Source: Cristatella mucedo (Eukaryota; Bryozoa; Phylactolaemata; Cristatellidae). Taken from it: a DNA stretch of 64,000 nt. The notes below the pieces were generated by a model that saw only the letters and a program-made list of their open reading frames with translations, had not been told where the DNA came from and did no database searches. The translations under genes and the position numbers were made by a program. Positions 43,260-64,000 of this stretch are shown one piece after another; positions within the stretch are counted from its first letter, which is position 1; each line of letters opens with the position of its first letter. The stretch lies in contig WPIO01000088.1 in NCBI GenBank assembly GCA_009760855.2, positions 453,501 through 517,500 on the forward strand, given 5' to 3'.

Positions 43260-46140
43260 GATGCGGTTTTTTGAACGGGCAATCGTTTGAAACACGTGCA
43301 GTTAGTTAGGCCCTCATCAAAGAATGTGCCACTCACTTTTCTGCTATACCGACCTCCGCCTGGCTGTCTAATCATGTTTATTGAGAAGTTTTCGGAGATC
43401 CCGGCTAAACTATTTGTAATTGACACGCCGTTACTGATTGCAGGAGGCTTGACTTTGGCTTTGACACTCATGTTGACTACCGTAGCAACAATACAGTTCG
43501 AACATTTATTGACTGTCTGGAGAGCCTCGGTCTGGTCCAGCACGTTAATCACATCGGTGGCGGATCTCCCGGATCCGGTTATCACTCTGGATGTCTGTTC
43601 CACTGACCTTGTTGCGTACCCGCTGACCATCTCGAATTCATGGCTCTGCCTCGTTTACTGTTCCTGCTCCGTTGTACGCTCCGGGTAACGTCGAGTTTTT
43701 CCAGCGACGCAAGTTAAAAGACTTTGACCAGGACGCATTTTTGCAATCTGTCTGTGAGGCACATCTTCTCGACCTGCGCCCAGACTCGACTGACAGCCTT
43801 GATACCTTCACTGATGAAGTGAATATGACACTTAGCTGTACCCTTAACGAGCATGCTCCTGTACAATGTACAGAGTCACGGTGATTCATTTCAATTTATT
43901 AAAACTTGAAAAGACGCGCCATGTTAAGCGTATGCTTGAACGCCGTTTTAGAAAGTCCGAGTCTTACGATGATCTAGTCAATTTCAAGGACTTCCATCTA
44001 GTCTTCAACCGGAAGCTTGAAGAAGCCAGGGGTTCTTTTTATCTTAGAAAACTGAATTCACTGCTCGTCATACCTACACAGACTTAGATGAGGTAAACAA
44101 ATTATTTTCTGGCCAATTCTGGGAGGTCTCCAGATGCGCATTGACAGTCGGCCAACAAGTTTTCAGCCTTCTTCACTGAAATACGTAATTAGGATGGGGA
44201 ATTAGAGGATAGATTATGAAATTAGTAAGGATCATTAAAATAATGGCAATTTCATTCTCAATTCTACGTAATTGTCTCCATTCGTGCCTCCGTAAAGTCT
44301 CTTCCTACTAAAACAGCTGTTGAATCTCAACAAAAGACCTCCCTCAAAAGATTTTCCTAGGTTTTCTAACATGCGACGCGAACCCTATTAAGGTCTAGTA
44401 CAAAGAGCTCGTCTCCTGAAGACCTTATACCATACCCTCTGTGGTCTTCACTAGCAAAATAATTAGCCACTTATCCCAGCCATAGCTGAGAGTTTTAATG
44501 CGCCTCTGGAAAAAGGGATTGTAACCAAGTCCTTCAATTCGGCCATCGTTAAACCGATACTTAAAAGCCCGGATTAGATACAGAGTTCACTGCAAACTAT
44601 CGCCCAGTTTATTTTCTTTCTTTTATGACAAAGATTCTGGAAAAAAGTTTCTCTAACCGGCTCGTAGCACACACTTTAAGGAATAAATTTGCAGAACAAT
44701 TTCAGACGGGACTCAAGCGACACCACATCGCTGAAACAGCTCTCCTACGTTAAACGGATGACATCGTAACTAATATAACCGATGACCTCCTATGCAGCAA
44801 CGATGACGGGGAGTGTCACTTGCCCTAGCTCTGCTGGATCTCAGCTGCCTTCGCCACCATTGATCGCTATATTCTACTTGAACGATTGAGAACAACGATC
44901 GGTCTGGTAGACGAGGCACTGGCGTGGTTTGAATCACACTTGTCCAATCGTGGTCAATGCGTGTGGGGGTCAGGTCTGATCCACCAGACCAGTCACCTAC
45001 GGTGGCCCACAAAGGTTCATCCTCGGTCCCTTGTTGTTCTCCATTTATTGCAAACCTCTGGAAAAAGTGACTTAGGCCCATAGAATCGGCTGTCACTTTT
45101 ATGCTGATGATACTCAGCTGCATTTGTAGTTTAAACCGTCGGAATCTGCTGCAACAACTGATAAACTGAATGCTCGCCCTGCAGACATTCGATCCTGGAT
45201 ATCGGCCAATTTCCTTAAAATTAGCGACAATAGAATAGAACTGCTACTCAAAGGACACCCCAGCGTGTGGCTGACTTGAGGATTTTGCTCTTCTAATAGA
45301 GGGTGCTGTTGTGCGACCGTCTCCGCGAGCTTGGAGTGTAGGTGTCACCTTGGACAGCTGCCTAAATTTTGAAACCTTCTTTAAGAGGACTACTTCCCCA
45401 GCTAGCCTTCACGTCCGATCCCTATCTAAGATTAGAAACCGTCTTCCACGATGGCTTGCAAACAATTTAACTAGCTTCCGGTGTCTGTCTCAGCTAGATC
45501 ATTGCAATTCCATTTTGGCTGGGCTACCGAATAAAGCCTCTTGACCACTGCACCTGGCGATGAATGTGGCTGCAAGACTAGTTAAAAAATCCCAGAGGTT
45601 CAGCCGTGGATAGACTTTGTTGAAATAGCTTCGATGGCTTCCGATTTATAAACGGATACAGAGTAAAGTTCTTACACAATCCCACGACGACGCGTGGCTT
45701 GGCTTCTTCCCATCCAGAAAAAATACTACGCCAATTTCAGCATCGTCGTGCCAGCAGGTCCTGTGTGGACAATAAATTAGCTGTCCCACTCCTCCGCTTC
45801 AAGACCGTTGGCGGCAGAAGCTTTAGCTCTGCAGGTGACCTAGACTGTGGAACTCGCTTCCACAATTCTTAAGTAACGACAACTACTCTCCTGCTGCCGA
45901 CTATGGCTCTTCCTTTCAGCGGTCCTGAGCTGCTACTTCCATGCTACTCACTACCTCAACGGCTCTCCTGACTCTGCTATGTTTCCCACTTTCTCTTTTT
46001 TGCGTGCGACGAAGTCTGTTGGCTACCGAATGCGTACCAAAAGCCACTTGGGCTGCGAGTGGGCTATACGAAACTCTCTTTCGTAACACCAACACGGTCT
46101 TTGTGGCTTTGTGGAGTTACAGACGGAGATACGTGCGTGT
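43260..46140 (+). mobile_element. L2-B LINE, long degenerate copy
   Basis: Endonuclease pieces (L-L-Y-R-P-P-P-G, F-I-E-K-F), the linker N-V-E-F-F-Q-R-R-K-L-K, RT blocks (K-S-F-N-S-A-I-V-K-P, L-A-L-L-D-L-S, F-Y-A-D-D-T-Q-L) and the tail (gtctgttggctaccgaatgc). Stops and indels occur throughout and no long RT frame survives. It lies upstream of TTLL5. Confidence 0.88.
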
Positions 46141-46500
46141 CGCTTCACTTTTCGCCCATCTGGGGTCACGTGCCACGAGCTCATACGCGCCGGCTCGCCA
46201 ACGAGGTGCAGCAGCAGCAGCTGCTGCTGCGTTTTCCATTGCATGTTCAGGAGTCCGTACGACATAGAACCACGAGCGCGTCCAGCTAGAGGACGCGCGA
46301 AATTTGAAGTGAGAGCGAACCGTGACGCCGGCATTTCCTGTCCAAGATGCCGGATCAGCAACGCGCTGCGTCGAGGCGGCAGCGTTCTTTTCGCTCCGAG
46401 TACTCGAGGGCTAATGTTAACTTAATAAAATTAATAAATTGGATTAATAATAAAATAAAATAAATGTTACATTTGAGAGGACTTTTTCTCGACTTTAAGC
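46141..46500. other. Intergenic, no recognisable feature
   Basis: About 360 bp with gcagcagcagcagctgctgctgc at 46210, an A+T-rich patch near 46430, and nothing else recognised. Confidence 0.5.
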
Positions 46501-47880
46501 GGCCATGTCCGCTTGCCTGAAGCAAAAAGAAGGGCGAATCCTCTCCGTCTCAGCGAGTCACGGCCCGCGCACTCTGCTGCGCTCCTGCTCTCTTTCGCAG
46601 CACGCAGCTGACGGGAGTGGCGCGGGTGATGACTGTCGCCACTCACGCCGCCTGGGGGCGTCACCGCGCATAGCGCGGGGACAGACGGCGGCGGGTCGTC
46701 TGCGGGCTGAAACTTCACGTTGAGACTTCGCGCCGCGTGAAAAAAGGGGACAACCGAAGCAACCGCTGCGACAGCGCGCGGCGGTGGCGCAGGCGCCGGG
46801 TGCGGCGCGCCGGTACTCTGGAGGCGGACGGCTCTCGAAGACGGCCTTGGCCCCCGGACGGACTTTTTGGCGCAGCGGCTGCTTTTTAATTTATCTAAAC
46901 GGGCGCATCACAATTGTCTCTTTTTTTAAGATTTCTTCGCAACATGCTTTCGGTCCTAATTATAATACTAGGCAGCCCTTGCCGCCGCCCTGCGATACGC
47001 CGGAAGTAGAGCGAGCCCATTTGAGAAGCAGCGCTAGCTATGCGCGCGCAAGAATTGAGTTCTTGGATGCGGCTCCTAGCGACCCGCGCTGGCGTGGCCG
47101 ACCGCTAACGGGCGACGTGACTTGAGAGTGTGGACGGCGGTCCGCGACCGCTTTTTGGCGCCTTACATGCCAAAGGGTATGCACGATAGCTAGTTTGGCT
47201 TCGATTTCCGAGGCAAGTCTCACAGGTCGCGACCGCTCAGCTCTAGGCTGGCTGCTAGGTCCTCTGCCGACCGCGGCGCCGGAGCGCCCCGGCGGCTGCC
47301 GAGTCTCGGCGGCCGCCGGAGGTCGAGTCTGCTGCGAGCGCAAATTCGCGGAAATTCCAAGAAGCCGAATTCGTGCGCGCTGTTTTTGCTCGCATCAGTG
47401 CAAGACGCTGCAGCGGCTGCGGCGGCTACCGCGCAGAGAGCGCGCGGCGGGCCCAAGGTTCGAACGTGCGCGCCCGCCGCCGCCGCTTCCGTCGCCGTCG
47501 CGTCGCTCGGCGCCCGTGTCCGTTAGTGTCCGCCCTCTGTTCCTTCCTCCCCGCGTTTGCTCTGACGTGACGCGCGATGGCCGACTCGCTCTGCTCCTGC
47601 ATCGCCCGCGCGTTCAAACGAAATTCTCCCTCCGCCTTCGCCGCCGCCTCCTCCCGCCGTTTTCGAGCTCGCCGCTGTCGCCGCAGCGGCGAGCAGCCTA
47701 CTGCCGCTGCTGCACGACGCTCTCGCCGCTTCCGGATGCGCACATCGCGCCGCCGCCGCCGCTTCGTAGCCGCCTCGGCCGCACGATGACCCGCCGCCGA
47801 GCGGCCGACGCTGCAGCACCATCGCTGATCGACGTCCCGACGACGACGACGATGACCGTCTAGCGATAGCGAAGCATCGG

Positions 47881-61815
<13,935 letters not shown>

Positions 61816-61867
61816 GCAAGCCTCGCAAAGCACGGCTTTCTCAGACGTCGCTGCGGATTTTATACTC

Positions 61868-61897
61868 TGCTGCTGCTGCTGCTACTGCTGCTGCTCC
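61868..61897 (+). repeat. (CTG)n-rich stretch past the TTLL5 exon 9 donor
   Basis: ctgctgctgctgctactgct, then gctgctcc, 53 nt inside TTLL5 intron 9. A similar run (ttgctgctgctgctgctgcc) is at 62520. Confidence 0.9.
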
Positions 61898-62754
61898 ATC
61901 GGGCATTCAGAAAGACTATTCCAGGACGCACTCTGGGCCGTCCATCCGTCAGTCGGTTCATGCATTTGATCTATGGTGCTCGTGCGGTCGCGAGAACGAG
62001 CAGAAGGGTGGGGGGGACAGGTCGAGGCTGGCCTTTTGTGTGGTGACGTCGTGCGTCTGCACGCTGGTCATAAGGTCACGAGGGTCTGCCTTCGAGGTAG
62101 CACGAGGACTCTGTGCACGCTGTGCCTCGAAGCAGCCGGCGGCGGCGACTAAAGGAAAAGGTGCACTGGGTGCCGTGCTGAAGCGTGTGACCTGTCAAGC
62201 GTGAAGCTGGGATAGCATGCCTGCAAGTCTCTCTATCTCGCGTGACACGCATGCACGCACGCGTGCATTCGTTGGGATAGTGTGTGTGTGTGTGTTTGTG
62301 TGCTGCCTCGTCGTGTCGAAGAAGCTCCTCCTGTAGCTGGGCAGGTAGCGATTCCGCCGTCTGCTTTCCTTGTAGGCGACGGAAGTGACGTGCGGTTTCC
62401 TCTCGTAGCAGACAGCATGGCGTGCACGCAAAATGACACCGCCAATGTTCCATCCACTAAACGCACAGGCCCCTCTACCCCCTTCCGCCGGGGCTGTGCG
62501 CTTAGTGGTTTACTTAGCTTGCTGCTGCTGCTGCTGCCATTCTGGCTCGTGCTGAATGGCTCGTGCATTATTTCCGGTTACCTGCCGGGCCCTCCACGGC
62601 AAGCCTGACTTTTTCCTTGCGTTTTCTTGACTTTTTCTTGCTTTTTCCTTCTTTTCTTTTGACAACAAGGTTCAGACGCCGAGGAAAGACGATGGCATAA
62701 GACTGCCATCGCCCTGAACCCGTTGTCATAAGTGGCTCCTCTAGGCCTCAACTC

Positions 62755-63030
62755 CCTGTCTGTCTGTCTCTCTGTGTCTGTCTTTGTCTGTGTTTCTCGG
62801 TCTCTCTCTGTCTATCTCCCTCCATTCTCTATGTCTTTGTCTCTCTGTTTCTCGGTTTCTCCCCTTTCCTCTCTCTCCCTCTCACTTTCCCCTTCTCTCC
62901 CCCTCTCTCTAATGTAATTTAATGCCTCTGCATAATTTAATCCCCCCTCTCTCCGTCTTCTCTCCCCTTCTCTCTTCCCTCTCTCTCTCCCCTTCTCTCC
63001 CCTTCTCCCCCCTCTCTCTCTAATGTAATT
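62755..63030. repeat. CT-rich low-complexity region with an internal duplication
   Basis: Irregular ctctgtctgtctc and ctccccttctc units. The block ctaatgtaatttaatgcctc plus tgc occurs twice (62909 and 63020), so a segment of about 110 bp is duplicated. TTLL5 intron 9. Confidence 0.9.
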
Positions 63031-63082
63031 TAATGCCTCTGCGGCTGTAAGTCAACAAAGCCACGAGGACAAAGTATGTGTT

Positions 63083-63264
63083 ACACATTGAGTTTTCTAC
63101 AGCGCACTCAAGCCTAAACGGCTTTCGATGTGCACACGGTAGCCAACTGACTCCATCTCTCACAGCAAAGAGAAAGTGAGAAGAATAGCTGAGTTTGGAA
63201 GACATACAACTAAGTGATGAGCATGGAAGTAGCAGCTCAGGATGGCTATAAGGATATGCTACAG
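63083..63264 (-). mobile_element. L2-B LINE 3' tail
   Basis: Reverse-oriented match to 58890-59075: cagcgcactcaagcctaaac, cggtagccaactgactcc, gtagcagctcaggatggct. Interrupted by the following L2-A. Confidence 0.85.
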
Positions 63265-64000
63265 TTAACCAACATCATTAATATGTCATTAGCCTCAGGT
63301 CAGGTCCCAGCACCTTTCAAAAAAGCTGTAGTCAGGCCACTTCTCAAGAAAGCTACACTAGACCAAGAGAACTTAAGCAACTACCGCCCAGTCTCCCTTC
63401 TACCATTCCTATCAAAGACACTGGAACGGGTCGTGGCAGACCAGCTGAACTCGTATATCGAAACCTCACACCTTGCTAGTAAGTTCCAGTCTGGCTTTAG
63501 AGCTAATCACTCCACAGAGTCAGCATTGCTTCGGGTATACAACGACCTACTTAGGAATGCAGACATGGGTAGAGTGTCTCTTCTTGTTTTGCTCGATCTT
63601 TCGGCAGCTTTTGATACCATCGATCACAAAGTACTTCTAGAGCGCCTCTCATCTCGCCTGGGCATCACTGGGACTGCTCTGCAGTGGTTCAGGTCCTATC
63701 TCAGTGGGAGACTCCAGAGTATTGACGTGAATGGACAAAGATCATCTGAAGTACCTCTAAAATATGGAGTACCTCAGGGCTCTGTGCTAGGTCCGGTTCT
63801 TTTTCACCGTTTATACTCTCCCCTCTCGCTGATGTGATTGCCAAGCACAATCTAGGCTTTTCACTTCTATGCGGATGACACTCAGTTGTACCTTTGCTTT
63901 GATCCCTCCCAGCCTTCGACCACCTCAAATTCTCTCAACTCACTTGCTGCATGCATTGATGACATCCGCACATGGATGGCAGCAAATTTTCTAAAACTAA
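63265..64000 (+). mobile_element. L2-A LINE, 5'-truncated, runs off the window
   Basis: RT frame from 63265 to about 63800 is open: [46 protein letters not shown]. Indels near 63805 and 63862 then break it around the F-Y-A-D-D-T-Q-L-Y box. Very similar to 37464-40846. It begins exactly where the L2-B tail breaks off, in TTLL5 intron 9. Confidence 0.92.

Noticed and set aside
47195-47863. 222-codon plus-strand frame upstream of TTLL5
   Set aside because: CpG-rich promoter sequence where stops are rare; Arg/Pro/Ser-rich, open on the other strand too, and no family was recognised.
61816-64000. A tenth TTLL5 exon
   Set aside because: I looked for the F-A-T-V-R-Y continuation with a suitable acceptor in phase 2 and did not find it; the interval holds CT-rich repeats and LINE sequence.

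Overview
The window looks like nuclear DNA of an animal. Protein-coding exons are short, flanked by GT-AG (occasionally GC-AG) splice sites and separated by introns of about 0.2 to 5.6 kb, and the rest is dominated by microsatellites, LINEs, tRNA-derived SINEs and a Tc1/mariner relic. Both host proteins are clearly orthologous to human genes but diverged, and codons are G+C-rich at third positions. An invertebrate is my best inference; the phylum cannot be settled from the sequence.

Two host genes were reconstructed exon by exon, with every exon phase matching its neighbours. (1) Minus strand, 33943 down to 1730: a complete DDHD1-type phosphatidic-acid-preferring phospholipase A1 in 16 coding exons (model 2562 nt, 853 aa), with lipase serine S450 in A-H-S-L-G and a C-terminal DDHD domain. 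(2) Plus strand, 47881 to 61815 and continuing beyond the window: the first nine coding exons (about 284 aa) of a TTLL5-type tubulin polyglutamylase. The genes are head-to-head, about 13.9 kb apart, each starting in a G+C- and CpG-rich block.

The space between and inside the genes is repeat-rich. Two LINE families of the L2/CR1 type are present (called L2-A and L2-B here). L2-A includes an almost intact 3.4 kb copy at 37464-40846 with a 6-bp target-site duplication. Two tRNA-derived SINE families are present; SINE1 ends in a tail closely resembling the L2-A 3' tail, so L2-A is its likely mobilisation partner. At 36971-40940 an L2-B tail is interrupted by a SINE1 that itself contains a SINE2, and also by the L2-A element. 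A Tc1/mariner relic with about 100-bp inverted repeats lies at 18785-19310. Microsatellites (CA, GA, CAG) are very abundant, including a pure (CAG)75 read as (CUG)75 in the DDHD1 transcript, 55 nt upstream of a 3' splice site.

Structural oddities include a perfect 48-bp palindrome just inside a DDHD1 5' splice site, a perfect 34-bp palindrome centred on TGACGTCA, an AT-rich foldback with about 80-bp arms, several perfect short hairpins, two GC-AG introns, and a 222-nt frame-preserving, stop-free first intron in DDHD1. I saw no rRNA, CRISPR, prokaryotic or viral system. Exon calls are from reading splice sites and recalled family similarity, not from an alignment.
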